Assembly (NCBI GenBank): GCA_964612485.1
Contig: CAZTFF010000027.1
Location: 1 to 64,000 of the forward strand
DNA length: 64,000 nt
Source: JAFGNV01 sp964612485
Lineage (GTDB): Bacteria > Chloroflexota > Anaerolineae > 4572-78 > J111
Direction: 5' to 3'
Shown here: piece after piece, positions 1 to 8,810 of the stretch
How the letters are laid out: the number at the start of each line of letters is the position of its first letter
Numbering within the stretch: the stretch's first letter is position 1
Position numbers and translations under genes: made by a program
Notes under the pieces: model-generated
The model's input: the letters and a program-made list of their open reading frames with translations, nothing else
The model's database searches: none
Told to the model about the DNA's origin: nothing

Positions 1-77
1 CGGACAAAGCCGCAACCAAAAAGAAATGTGCTACTGGAAGTTCTTGCTTGTTGTACAAGAATTTCACTGGTTAGGCC

Positions 78-2489
78 CTATTGATACGCCAAACTCTCCC
101 GCACGCTGACGCGGGTTGCGCCGCGCGCCGGGAACCAACTGGCCAGAACTGACATAACGGTGATGATAGCCAGCCAGTACAACGCGCCCCGAGGCGTGTA
201 GTTGTAAACCAGCGTTGTTTGCAGGGCATCGCTGAGCGCCTGGGTCATGGCCTGGCCGGCGGGAATGCTGAGCGGCAGGGCAATGAGCCAGCTCATCCAG
301 CCTAAAATTAGCCCCTCGCCAATGAACAGGCGAGAGATGGTGCCGGACGATGCGCCAATAGCCCGCATCACCCCAATTTCACGGGTGCGCTCGATCACGT
401 TGAGCGACAGCACCCCGCTGAGCGCAATTGCGCCCACCGCGCCAATGACCACGGCCATTACGGCCAGCAAAATGATGATGGTGTTGAACTGGCCGAGTAC
501 ATTATCGGTGATCTCCGTAGCCGTATCATTCTGGCCAAAGGCGCTGCCGGGTTGCAGATCGATGTGAAGCTGGTCGAAATATTCTCGCAAGTTGTCGGCG
601 GTGTTGTTAATGCTCACCGGATCGCGGTGGACCGTTTGGATCCAAACGGTCTGCGCGCGCCCAACATCATTCAGCTCCCGCAGCAACGTATCACGCGACA
701 TATGGGCCGAATCTGTGGTGATGGGGTCAAACAACAGGCCAACAATCTGCCACTTGCTTTCTCCATCAAGACCATAATCAATCGTAATCCAGTCGCCAAC
801 CCCCACGCCCATATCGTTGGCTAATTTTTCATTGATAACAACGGCAGAGGTATCTTCCGAGGTGAGCCAGCGCCCTTCGCGCATTTGCGGGCCGTATAGC
901 GTGGTTGGCAGCGGCACGCCAAATACAGTGATACTTTCATCATCATCTGTTTCAGGTTGGCCGGCACGTCGAACATTGCCGTCGCCCAGGCTCCACATCT
1001 CCACCGCTTTCACATCGGGGTGGGCCAGGGTGATCTCTTCGATGCGCTCGATGCGTTCGGGGTCTTCCAAAACCAGGTTGATGTCGAAGCGCAGGATGGA
1101 AAAGATCAGATCGCCAAAGGTGTAGACGGCGGCGTCGCCCACGCTCAGCACCATCATAAAGATCAGGCCGCTGAGCACCAGCGAAATCTGGGTCAGCACC
1201 ACCCGCCCTTTGTGGCGGAAGGTGTTGCTGATGGTCAGCACCACGGTCCGGGAGAGGCGTTCCATCCGGCCTAAAATTCGTTCCAGCCGCCCGGTGTCGG
1301 TGGAAAGGCCGTAGGTGCTTACGGCTTCGCGCACGGTAATGCGCGCGCCGGACAGCACCGGCACCATCGAAACCAGCAGCGGGGTGAGCAGGGCAATGAC
1401 AAGCTGGGCGCGGATAGCCGGCCCGGAGATCATAAAGGGGCCGGGTTCCGCATTGAACGCCTGCATCAGAAACACATTCAGGTACCAGCCGGCAGCCACA
1501 CCCAACGGCACGGCAATAATGAGCGCCAACAGGCCGTAAGCCAGCACATTGGCCAGGTAAACCAGCAAAATCTGCCACCACTTGGCCCCCACCGCTTTCA
1601 TGATACCAATTTGATCGGTTTGTTGAGAAATGATGGCGGTGATGGTATTGTAAACCAGAAACAACCCCAAAATCAGGGCCAGCACAGCCATAATTTGCAG
1701 CACGGTAAAGAGGCCGTCCATCGGGTCCTGGAAAAAGTGCTTGTTGGGGTCCGACACCCGCCCGCCCATGGGAGAAGCGCCGCCCGACTCCACGCTTTGT
1801 TTTTCCAATTTGCGCTGCATTCTATCGGCTACAAGCTGCGCCTCTTCTTCATCGTAGGCAAAGGTGACGCCGGCCATGATGCGGTTAAAATTTCGGTTGC
1901 CGGTCAGGTCGCCAAAGCGGTCTCGGGTGGCGTAGAATTGGGCCGGGCCGCCAAAACTGGGCGGTTGAATGATCGGATCGTACAAAACGCCGTTGATCGT
2001 GACCACGTGTTCCCGGTCATCGATGCGGATATAAACCCGGCTGCCTTGCTGAATACCGTAGGTGGTGTCGGTGCCCTGGCCGATGGCGAAGCGTTTGTCT
2101 TGGGGAAAATCGCCGCTCAGAACTTCAATCTGGGTATAACTTTGCTCGGAATAATCATCCTTCGCCACCAGCCGGCCCGCCGACCATGGATCATCGGGGC
2201 TGAGCCGCCACTCCAAAGAGTCGGAGGCAAAGCCCTCTACATCTTCCATGCCCTCAACACTGTGTAAGGCGGTGATGGTATCGTCATCAACCCGGGGATC
2301 GGCCCACAGCCAGATGGTGGCGGGCGAGGAAGCCTGCCAGATTTGTTCCATACCGGGGATCATCAGATTGCGGGTGGTGATGATCATGCCGATGGCAAAC
2401 GCGCCCATAGCTATGATCAGCACTACCTGTAACGTGCGCGCTTTATTTTCCCACAAATCGCGCCAAATTTTGTACTGAATAACACTCAT
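78..2489 (-). CDS. MacB/LolCE-like ABC transporter permease with two FtsX domains
   Basis: This 803-residue inner-membrane protein is the permease of an ABC exporter. It contains two FtsX units: a first transmembrane helix near residues 20-42, a large extracytoplasmic domain, a helix trio near 265-390, and then a repeat of the pattern ending near 800. The two family signatures are visible as DQIGIMKAVGA and TREIGVMRAIGA, each just after a helix. The start ATG lies 3 bases after the stop of the upstream ATPase gene, so the pair is one transcription unit. Proteins of this group use ATP hydrolysis in the cytoplasm to drive extracytoplasmic movements that extract lipoproteins, peptides or drugs; the substrate here cannot be read from sequence. 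Duplicated FtsX halves in one chain mean one polypeptide may replace a permease dimer. Confidence 0.9.
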   Translation of the reverse strand: MSVIQYKIWRDLWENKARTLQVVLIIAMGAFAIGMIITTRNLMIPGMEQIWQASSPATIWLWADPRVDDDTITALHSVEGMEDVEGFASDSLEWRLSPDDPWSAGRLVAKDDYSEQSYTQIEVLSGDFPQDKRFAIGQGTDTTYGIQQGSRVYIRIDDREHVVTINGVLYDPIIQPPSFGGPAQFYATRDRFGDLTGNRNFNRIMAGVTFAYDEEEAQLVADRMQRKLEKQSVESGGASPMGGRVSDPNKHFFQDPMDGLFTVLQIMAVLALILGLFLVYNTITAIISQQTDQIGIMKAVGAKWWQILLVYLANVLAYGLLALIIAVPLGVAAGWYLNVFLMQAFNAEPGPFMISGPAIRAQLVIALLTPLLVSMVPVLSGARITVREAVSTYGLSTDTGRLERILGRMERLSRTVVLTISNTFRHKGRVVLTQISLVLSGLIFMMVLSVGDAAVYTFGDLIFSILRFDINLVLEDPERIERIEEITLAHPDVKAVEMWSLGDGNVRRAGQPETDDDESITVFGVPLPTTLYGPQMREGRWLTSEDTSAVVINEKLANDMGVGVGDWITIDYGLDGESKWQIVGLLFDPITTDSAHMSRDTLLRELNDVGRAQTVWIQTVHRDPVSINNTADNLREYFDQLHIDLQPGSAFGQNDTATEITDNVLGQFNTIIILLAVMAVVIGAVGAIALSGVLSLNVIERTREIGVMRAIGASSGTISRLFIGEGLILGWMSWLIALPLSIPAGQAMTQALSDALQTTLVYNYTPRGALYWLAIITVMSVLASWFPARGATRVSVRESLAYQ

Positions 2490-2492
2490 TAT

Positions 2493-3275
2493 CTAGTATC
2501 CTGCCCAGCCGGTGCCGCCCACGTATTCATCGCGGGTGATTTTACCGTCGGTAATTTCTACCACGCGGGGAACGCGCCGGGCCAGTTCTTTGTCGTGCGT
2601 CACCATCAACATGGTTTTGCCTTCTGTTACCAGGTTGGTGAACAGGTCAAACACATCCGCGGCGGTGCGAGAGTCCAGGTTGCCGGTCGGTTCGTCGGCC
2701 ACCAGCAGAGGAGGATCATTAGCCAGCGCGCGGGCAATGGCCGCCCGCTGCTGCTGCCCGCCGGACACCATGCTGGGCAATTTGTGAGCTTGATCATCCA
2801 GCCTCACCATTTCCAGCAGGTGCATGGCCCGCTCGCGCCGCTCTTTGGGCGTGTATTTGCGGGCAAAGTCCATGGGCAAGATCACGTTTTGCAGCAGGCT
2901 CAAAGCCGGCAGCATCTGGAAAAATTGGAAGATGATGCCCACATTTTCCCCGCGCCAGATGGCCAGTTTGTTCTCGCTCATCTGGTGAACTTTTTCGCCG
3001 GTGACAATGACCTCGCCGCCGGTGGGCCGGTCGATGCCGGTGATCATGTTCAACAGCGTTGATTTGCCGTTGCCCGACGGCCCCACAATCGACACGAACT
3101 CGCCGGTTTTCACATCGAAAGACAGCCCCTTGAGGATGGTGACTTCGCCATCGCCCACCGGGAAACTTTTGACCACTTCTTTGACTTGCACCACGGCCTG
3201 GCTGCCGTTTCCGTTGCCACTGCCGCTATCGTGATTGTTTCCGTTTGATTTACTACCGCCAAAAAAATTAAACAT
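2493..3275 (-). CDS. ABC transporter ATP-binding protein, LolD/MacB type
   Basis: This is a 260-residue cytoplasmic ATPase that powers the FtsX permease encoded directly downstream. All nucleotide-binding motifs are present: Walker A GPSGNGKSTL, the Q-loop FQFFQML, the signature VSGGQQQRAAIARAL, Walker B LLVADEPTGNLD and the switch histidine in MVTHD. The first 25 residues form a Gly/Asn/Ser-rich low-complexity tail before the ATPase fold. The start is supported by a strong AGGAGG ribosome-binding site about 6 bases upstream. The DEPTGNLD motif and the short length are typical of the LolD/MacB/FtsE group rather than importer ATPases. Confidence 0.93.
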   Translation of the reverse strand: MFNFFGGSKSNGNNHDSGSGNGNGSQAVVQVKEVVKSFPVGDGEVTILKGLSFDVKTGEFVSIVGPSGNGKSTLLNMITGIDRPTGGEVIVTGEKVHQMSENKLAIWRGENVGIIFQFFQMLPALSLLQNVILPMDFARKYTPKERRERAMHLLEMVRLDDQAHKLPSMVSGGQQQRAAIARALANDPPLLVADEPTGNLDSRTAADVFDLFTNLVTEGKTMLMVTHDKELARRVPRVVEITDGKITRDEYVGGTGWAGY

Positions 3276-3308
3276 CTTTTACCTCCTGCGTCCTGTTGCG
3301 CTGCGCCG

Positions 3309-4550
3309 TTATTCCTGGGCGGCCCAGATCAGGTTGACCTTGGGTTTATATTCATCAACGTTGTACATTTCATCCACATCCACGCGATGCACGCCCTTGG
3401 TCACCACGTTCAAATCTACATCGGTTAAATTGTAGCGCTGCTGGTAGGCCGTCATCCGGCCAAATTTACCCTCTTTCAGCAAGCGGGCGGCCAGGATGGC
3501 AAAATTGGTGGCGCCCAGCAAATCCTGCCCGTCGGGGTAGCCGGTGCGGAGCAGGTAGGTGAGGGGTTGGTGGAATACCTCTTCGCCGGTGAGATTGTTC
3601 AGCAGCTCCGCCACCACCATGCCGCTGCCCACCAGGCTGGTGCCGGTTTCTAACACTTCATCCAAAATGAACTCGTCTTGAGCTTTGGCTTCTTCGGCTT
3701 TCTGTTCGGTCATCAACTTCAGCACTTCCGATTTGCTGCGCGGCGAGAGATGGGGCGTGTATTGCAGCACTTTTTCCGGCTCAATGTAGGAGCCGTCGCT
3801 CACCGTGACCACGGCGTAGTTGCTGGGGTTGATGCCTTTGTCTTGCATGGTCAGCGTGGCCAGTTTAGCGGGGTCGTACGGAACTTCGGGGATAATGGCC
3901 CGGTCCGCGCCGGCCAGAAAGGCCGTCATCAGCGAGCTGAGGCCGGAGTTCACGCCAAAGGTCTCTACCACAATGATCTGCTCTCGCGAGCCGGCCAGCG
4001 CCCGCAGTTCGTGAATAAAGGCCACGCCCCGCGCAAGGCCGGTGCTGAAGCCAATGGTAAAATCGGTGCCGTGGATATTGTTGTGAACGGTTTTGGGAAT
4101 GCCGATCACCGGCACGCCCTGCGCGCTGAGATGGGCCGCGTAGTGGAGCATATCGTCATCACCGATGGCGATGAGGGCCTGAAAACCCAATCGTTCCACC
4201 ACCTCTTTGATATGAGCGGTGGCATCCTGGGTTTCAACCCCTGTTTTTTGCAAAAACTTGAGTATCTGTTTGCCGGAAAGATGCAGCGGATCAACCCGCG
4301 AGGCATGCAGAAAAGAGCCGGGAGTCCGGTCGATGGAGCGGACCATATTTTTGGATAGTTCAATGAAGTTGGCGCCGTAGGTAGTGGGATCGTGATAACT
4401 GTAGTTGATCAACCCTTCCCATCCTTTACGGACGCCAATAGGTTCAAAGCCCTCGTCGATGGTGCGATAAACCAGGCTTTTGAGGCATACATTCAGGCCG
4501 GGGACTTCGCCGCCGCCGGTTAAAATAGCTACGCGCTTGCTTGCACTCAT
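3309..4550 (-). CDS. Phosphofructokinase-family protein with altered catalytic residues
   Basis: The 413-residue protein has the phosphofructokinase (PfkA-type) fold pattern: a Gly-rich GGGEVPGLN at residues 12-20, GDDD at 130-133, IPKTVHNNIHGTDFTIGF at 151-168 and a C-terminal RTGYPDG segment in place of QRGG. The acidic residue after GD and the lysine before T are features of the pyrophosphate-dependent branch. However, the canonical TIDND motif reads TVHNN, which replaces the catalytic base aspartate by histidine, and the MGR motif reads TFGV. It is therefore either a PFK with changed chemistry or substrate, or a non-catalytic paralogue. The start at 4550 is preferred over an ATG 24 bases upstream because AGGAG sits about 8 bases before it. 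It is 33 bases upstream of the ABC ATPase gene and may be co-transcribed. Confidence 0.75.
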   Translation of the reverse strand: MSASKRVAILTGGGEVPGLNVCLKSLVYRTIDEGFEPIGVRKGWEGLINYSYHDPTTYGANFIELSKNMVRSIDRTPGSFLHASRVDPLHLSGKQILKFLQKTGVETQDATAHIKEVVERLGFQALIAIGDDDMLHYAAHLSAQGVPVIGIPKTVHNNIHGTDFTIGFSTGLARGVAFIHELRALAGSREQIIVVETFGVNSGLSSLMTAFLAGADRAIIPEVPYDPAKLATLTMQDKGINPSNYAVVTVSDGSYIEPEKVLQYTPHLSPRSKSEVLKLMTEQKAEEAKAQDEFILDEVLETGTSLVGSGMVVAELLNNLTGEEVFHQPLTYLLRTGYPDGQDLLGATNFAILAARLLKEGKFGRMTAYQQRYNLTDVDLNVVTKGVHRVDVDEMYNVDEYKPKVNLIWAAQE

Positions 4551-4881
4551 TTTGAAACTCCTTTTGAGGATCATCCTCGTGAATGTTCAGTTAATAATAC
4601 GAGAGACGCGGGCATTAGTTGCGCTCTCCATCCGCCGTTTGATCTTAATTTATCTCAGCGGGTAAAAGCTTGCGTTGGTAAAAATATTGTTGTTTCAATA
4701 GCACAAAACATCCTCAGGCGTAAAGGGAACCTAACGCCCGAGGATGCTTCTTTCCTGATTTTTGCAGAAGGCGCTGCCCTCTGCCTGGAATTGGGTTGAA
4801 AAATCATTCCCAAGATAGAGAGTGGCCTGATCGAAACAATTCAGAGTAGCAGGCAGCAAATTTGTTACTTTGTTACCTTAA
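4551..4881. other. Intergenic region, 331 bp, with one hairpin
   Basis: No gene is visible between the phosphofructokinase-like gene and the TolB-like gene. The only clear structure is the inverted repeat at 4709-4746. The remainder is AT-rich sequence that could hold the promoter of the minus-strand gene starting at 4550. Confidence 0.6.
4705..4746 (-). terminator. Rho-independent terminator after the TolB-like gene
   Basis: CATCCTC-A-GGCG pairs with CGCC-C-GAGGATG across a 14-base loop. On the minus strand the hairpin is followed by TTTT, and it lies about 140 bases beyond the TolB-like stop codon. The plus-strand side is also T-rich, so it may work in both directions. Confidence 0.6.
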
Positions 4882-6369
4882 CTACCGCCAGGACAACATG
4901 CGCTCGTCCACGCCGTCGTAGTCAAGCGTTATTCCTGCCAACCGCCCGTCGGGGAACATAGGCCGCTGGTTGGAGCCGTCGGCGTTCATGATCCAGATCT
5001 CCCACTGCCCGGTGCGGTCGGTTACAAAGGCGATTTGGCTGCCGTCGGGCGACCAGACCGGGGCGGCATTATTCCAGTGGGGATTCTCCGGCGCTACAGC
5101 CCGTTCCTGGCCTTCAACCACTTCGGTAGTCAGTTGATTCTTTTCAACCAACACGTTCAGCGGGGTAGAGGTCAGCCGCTGCCGGTTGCTGCCGTCAAGG
5201 TTCATTGTATGAATTTCCCAATGTCCATCTTGCCAGTAAGCCACCGCCACCCGGCTGCCGTCCGGCGAGATCACCGGCGTATGGTCCCGATGGTCGCCGG
5301 TTACCGGCTGGCTCTGGTTGGCGGGCATCGTTTGCAGGGCCAGGCCGTTTTGCGTTTTGTAGATCACCTGACCGGCGTTATTGGGGTGTCCGGTGGGGCC
5401 GTAACTGTGGCGCTCGGTGTACAGGTCGTTGAATTCGCCCGTATTCAGGTTGATCTGCTTTAAGAACCAGTAGGCGTCTGCCGGCAGGCGGTATGACAAA
5501 ATACCATATTCCAGTTCGATGTCCCGGGCTTCAGACGGTACATCGACATCATCGCCCCGCATGGCGGCTTCTCTCAAATTGATGCTGACGTTTTTATCAT
5601 CCAGCCGCCCCCCTTCCTGGTAATTGAAGGTCAAGGTCGAACCGTCTGCCGACCAGGTGGGCGATTTGATCTTTCGCCAGCCGTGGGTCAGGGCGCGCTC
5701 GTTGCTGCCGTCGGTATTGATCACAAACAGCTCGTAACGCGGTTCCCAGCGGGTAAACGCAATCTGCGTGCCGTCGGGCGATAGCTGCGGGTCGAGGCCG
5801 GATGTGACCCGGCGCAGGCCGGTGCCATCGGCGTTCATAATGTAGATATCGCCGCCGCTGCGGGTTTGAAAAACCAGTTGCCCGCTGCCATTGCTGCTCA
5901 CGCTGGCCGCGGCAGGAGCGGGGGGTGTGGTTGTTTCACCGGCAGGAACTTGCGCTTCAGCAACGGCGTCGGCGCCGCCCAGGGGCAGGTCGATGCCTTC
6001 AATGCGCCAGCGGCCGTTATATTTTCCGGCATACACCGCCACCTGCCGATCACCCGGCTGGAGGGTGGCCTTCACCTGGTAGGTTACATCGCTGACCCAA
6101 TCGGAACCGGTAATTTCAAAGTCGGTGGCCGGGTTATCGGCCAGCGCGGTTCTGATTTCGCCGCCATTCACGCTGTCGAGCAGGTAGAAATCCATGGTGT
6201 TAGACAGCTCCGGGCGAAGCAGGGTGATCAAAAAACTCTTGGCTGCGGCTCCGGCTAAAAGCGTATCAAGGTCGGTTTCCTGGGCCTGAGCGGAGTCTGA
6301 AACACCTCCCACCAGGCTCAAGACCAGGGCCAGCAGCAGGGTTACGGATAAAGCAGTTATTTTTTTCAT
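4882..6369 (-). CDS. Secreted TolB-like beta-propeller protein
   Basis: The 495-residue protein begins with a typical signal peptide (MKKITALSVTLLLALVLSLV, cleavage probably after AQA near residue 29), so it is exported. A small N-terminal domain (about 35-140) precedes a TolB/PD40-type propeller from about 160 to 495. Repeated blades carry the pattern IYIMNADGTGLRRVTSG followed by SPDGTQIAFT, with at least four recognisable copies including IWIMNADGSNQRPMFPDG near the C-terminus. The AAAGGTGG ribosome-binding site supports the start. It follows the HlyD-type adaptor gene by 65 bases and ends before a terminator. The family mediates protein-protein contacts; no enzymatic residues are evident, so its role with the exporters is inferred from position only. 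Confidence 0.8.
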   Translation of the reverse strand: MKKITALSVTLLLALVLSLVGGVSDSAQAQETDLDTLLAGAAAKSFLITLLRPELSNTMDFYLLDSVNGGEIRTALADNPATDFEITGSDWVSDVTYQVKATLQPGDRQVAVYAGKYNGRWRIEGIDLPLGGADAVAEAQVPAGETTTPPAPAAASVSSNGSGQLVFQTRSGGDIYIMNADGTGLRRVTSGLDPQLSPDGTQIAFTRWEPRYELFVINTDGSNERALTHGWRKIKSPTWSADGSTLTFNYQEGGRLDDKNVSINLREAAMRGDDVDVPSEARDIELEYGILSYRLPADAYWFLKQINLNTGEFNDLYTERHSYGPTGHPNNAGQVIYKTQNGLALQTMPANQSQPVTGDHRDHTPVISPDGSRVAVAYWQDGHWEIHTMNLDGSNRQRLTSTPLNVLVEKNQLTTEVVEGQERAVAPENPHWNNAAPVWSPDGSQIAFVTDRTGQWEIWIMNADGSNQRPMFPDGRLAGITLDYDGVDERMLSWR

Positions 6370-6434
6370 TCTAATCCACCTTTCTAGCCAAACGTTTCAG
6401 GTATGCTTAATAAAACGGTTCGGCTGCTGGGTTA

Positions 6435-7781
6435 TTATAGCTCCGGCCCTACTTCAATATCGACAAACGTGGTCATCCCCCAACGCAGTTTCGAGGTATC
6501 GCCGCTGGTAATATCGATGAGCACGGTGTAGGTCACATCGCCCGCTTTGGTTTCGGATTGCGGTTTGATGCGCACGACCACGCCTTCAAATTCTTCATCC
6601 GGCAGGGCGTCCACACTGATGCTCACTGTTGCGCCCGGTTCTACGTTGACCACATCGATTTCGGTCAGGTCGTCGGTTTCAATTTGCCATTTGGAGGTAT
6701 CGCCCATAGATACCACCGGCGCGCCGGCTGAAACCATCTCGCCCCGCTCAATGTTGACCGAACTGACTGTGCCGGCAAAGGGCGCGGATAATTCAGTTTT
6801 TTCCAATTCAACTTCGGCGGACGCAACACCGGCTGCGGCGTTTTCAACACTTGCCTCGGCAGCCTGCACCCCGGCTTCGGACACGGCAATTTGTTCATCG
6901 GTGGCGCCGGCCAGGACCTGGGCCAGCGCGGCTTCGGCCTGGGCTACCTGGGCCTGAGCCTGGGCAATCTGTTCGGGGGTAGCGCCGGCTTTTACTTTAT
7001 CCAGCGCGGCCTGGGCTTCTTTTACCCCGGCGCGGGCAATGGCAATATCTTCATCGGTCGCGCCGTTGAGCAGTTTTTCATAGTCGGCCTGGGCGGCTTC
7101 GTAGGCCAGGGTGGCCTGCTGTAAGGCCACGCCAAACGGTTCGGCCTGTTCCGGCTCGCCGAAAACATTTTCATCATAATCGGCCTGGGCCAGCCGAACA
7201 TCGGCTTCGGTTTGCAAGAGCCGGGCAGAAGCGGCTTTCAGGTCTTCATCGCGCGCGCCGGCCAGCACCGAGTTCAGGTTGGCCTGGGCGCTTTCCACCG
7301 CGGCTTCGGCCTGGGCAATGTCTTCTTCCGTGGGGCCGGCGATGGTTTCGGCCAGGGCGGCCTCGGCCTGGGCCAGGGAAGCTTCGGCCTGGGCAATTTC
7401 TTCGGCGGTGGCGCCGGCCTGCACTTCATCCAGCGACGCTTCGGCCTGAGCCACCGAGGCTTGCGCGTTGAGCAGGCTTGCTTCGGCCTGCATCACGGCG
7501 GCCTGTTGGGTGGCGTCGTCAACACGGGCCAGCACCTGGCCGGCGTCAACCGCGTCGCCTTCTTCAACCTCAATCGCGGTGACACGTCCGCCGCTTTCAA
7601 AGGCCAGGTTTGCTTTTTGCACCGGCACCACAAAAGCTTCGGCGGATACCACGTTGGGTTGTTGAATCGCCTGGGCGTCAATCGGTTCGACGGTTGGTTC
7701 GGGCGTGTCGGAGCCACAGGCCACCGTGCTGCCCACCACCAACAGCGCAATGAACATCATAACAACAAATTTTATTTTCAT
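6435..7781 (-). CDS. HlyD/MacA-type membrane-fusion lipoprotein with an extended coiled-coil arm
   Basis: This 448-residue protein is a periplasmic-adaptor homologue. It opens with a lipoprotein signal (lipobox VGSTVAC), then a biotinyl-lipoyl-like half (VVPVQKANLAFESGGRVTAI), a very long Ala/Glu/Gln-rich helical hairpin, the second lipoyl half (LSAPFAGTVSSVNIERGEMV) and a beta-barrel (EVGPEL end). The hairpin holds about six units of 26-27 residues that begin AGATxExIA or similar, roughly three on each side of a turn near EPEQAEPFG. The start at 7781 has AAGGAG in place; an in-frame ATG 18 bases upstream does not. In diderms such proteins bridge inner and outer membranes; in a probable monoderm it would be an extracytoplasmic stalk for the FtsX exporters. 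Confidence 0.85.
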   Translation of the reverse strand: MKIKFVVMMFIALLVVGSTVACGSDTPEPTVEPIDAQAIQQPNVVSAEAFVVPVQKANLAFESGGRVTAIEVEEGDAVDAGQVLARVDDATQQAAVMQAEASLLNAQASVAQAEASLDEVQAGATAEEIAQAEASLAQAEAALAETIAGPTEEDIAQAEAAVESAQANLNSVLAGARDEDLKAASARLLQTEADVRLAQADYDENVFGEPEQAEPFGVALQQATLAYEAAQADYEKLLNGATDEDIAIARAGVKEAQAALDKVKAGATPEQIAQAQAQVAQAEAALAQVLAGATDEQIAVSEAGVQAAEASVENAAAGVASAEVELEKTELSAPFAGTVSSVNIERGEMVSAGAPVVSMGDTSKWQIETDDLTEIDVVNVEPGATVSISVDALPDEEFEGVVVRIKPQSETKAGDVTYTVLIDITSGDTSKLRWGMTTFVDIEVGPEL

Positions 7782-7932
7782 GACAATCTCCTTGAGCAAA
7801 CGTTTTATAGATAGTTTGAGATTCTATTCTTGCTGACATTTTTACGGCCCGGAGCATCATCCAGGCCGACAAAAATCATCATTGATAGGCTTGCTGGTTT
7901 TTAGATATATATACGAGATAAATTACAAAAGG

Positions 7933-7949
7933 TTGTACACATAGTACAA
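7933..7949. promoter_or_regulatory. Candidate TetR operator upstream of the adaptor gene
   Basis: TTGTAC-ACATA-GTACAA is a perfect 6-bp inverted repeat between the tetR-type gene and the HlyD-type gene. On the minus strand it overlaps a possible -10 element (TACTAT, 7941-7946) set 17 bases after TTGTTC (7964-7969). A partly similar sequence with the shared core ACTATGT (minus strand) is at 8626-8641, just upstream of the regulator itself. The assignment to this TetR protein is inferred from position. Confidence 0.4.
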
Positions 7950-7979
7950 AATCGTTGTTTTTTGAACAAGTTTCGTTTC

Positions 7980-8585
7980 TTAAACGGTTTTCAATCCCCT
8001 GACAAATACGTTAAACGCCCAACGATGCGTTGCTGCCAGATCAACACTGTCGGAACTTAAAACCGTCTGCTGCAACATCGCCATCCCATGGACTTTGGCC
8101 CACAAAACATAAGCCAGCTCATCGATGGTAAATTCCGGCGGCAGAATAATATTTTCAGCCGTGACAAAAGCCCGCACAGCCTGCTGCAAGACAAGGTAAG
8201 GCGTGCGGATTTCGGCCAACGCCGGTAGCGAAACGGCTTGCGGCAGCATCGAAAAAATAAAGGCGAATTGTTCCGGGTTGTTTTGCGCAAACTCAAGATA
8301 AGCCAATCCCAGTTCCACCAGCCGTTCTGCCGGAGAAAGGGCGGTATCCACCCGGTTCAGGGCGGCGTTCAGCCGCTCCAGCCCTTCCAGGCAGACGGCG
8401 GCTATGATGGCGTCTTTGCTGTCGAAGTATTCGTACAACCCGGCCGGGCTGTAATCGATGCGGTGAGCGATTTCTCTGATCGACAGGCCATCCGCGCCTT
8501 TTTCGTTGATGATTTCCCGGGCTGTTTTCAGAATAGCCTGTTTTGTTTTCTGATGTCGTCGTTCGCGGGGTGTCAGTTTGGCCAT
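7980..8585 (-). CDS. TetR/AcrR-family transcriptional regulator
   Basis: The 201-residue protein has the N-terminal TetR DNA-binding domain at about residues 14-62, with GLSIREIAHRIDYSPAGLYEYF forming the helix-turn-helix and the conserved entry to helix 4. The C-terminal two thirds is a helical ligand-binding domain that cannot be matched to a ligand by eye. It sits upstream of the HlyD-type adaptor gene on the same strand with 198 bases between, and a palindrome in that gap is a likely target. TetR repressors of this arrangement commonly control efflux systems. No convincing ribosome-binding site precedes the ATG, so translation may be leaderless or begin differently. Confidence 0.88.
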   Translation of the reverse strand: MAKLTPRERRHQKTKQAILKTAREIINEKGADGLSIREIAHRIDYSPAGLYEYFDSKDAIIAAVCLEGLERLNAALNRVDTALSPAERLVELGLAYLEFAQNNPEQFAFIFSMLPQAVSLPALAEIRTPYLVLQQAVRAFVTAENIILPPEFTIDELAYVLWAKVHGMAMLQQTVLSSDSVDLAATHRWAFNVFVRGLKTV

Positions 8586-8810
8586 AAGTATAAATCAGTT
8601 TAGTATATCGAACAAAGTTTGGAAATTATACATAGTTGTAAATATTTTGTCTAAAAATATTTAACTTCTCAATATTTCATTAGTATATACGATCAACCGT
8701 TAAAAAGGTTGTAGCCGCTTCAATCATTATTCAGAAAACGATGTGAATTGTGTACCCTACCATTCATCGCTTAAGGATAAGTAAAATCTTTGTTAAGAAC
8801 CGATTATGCG

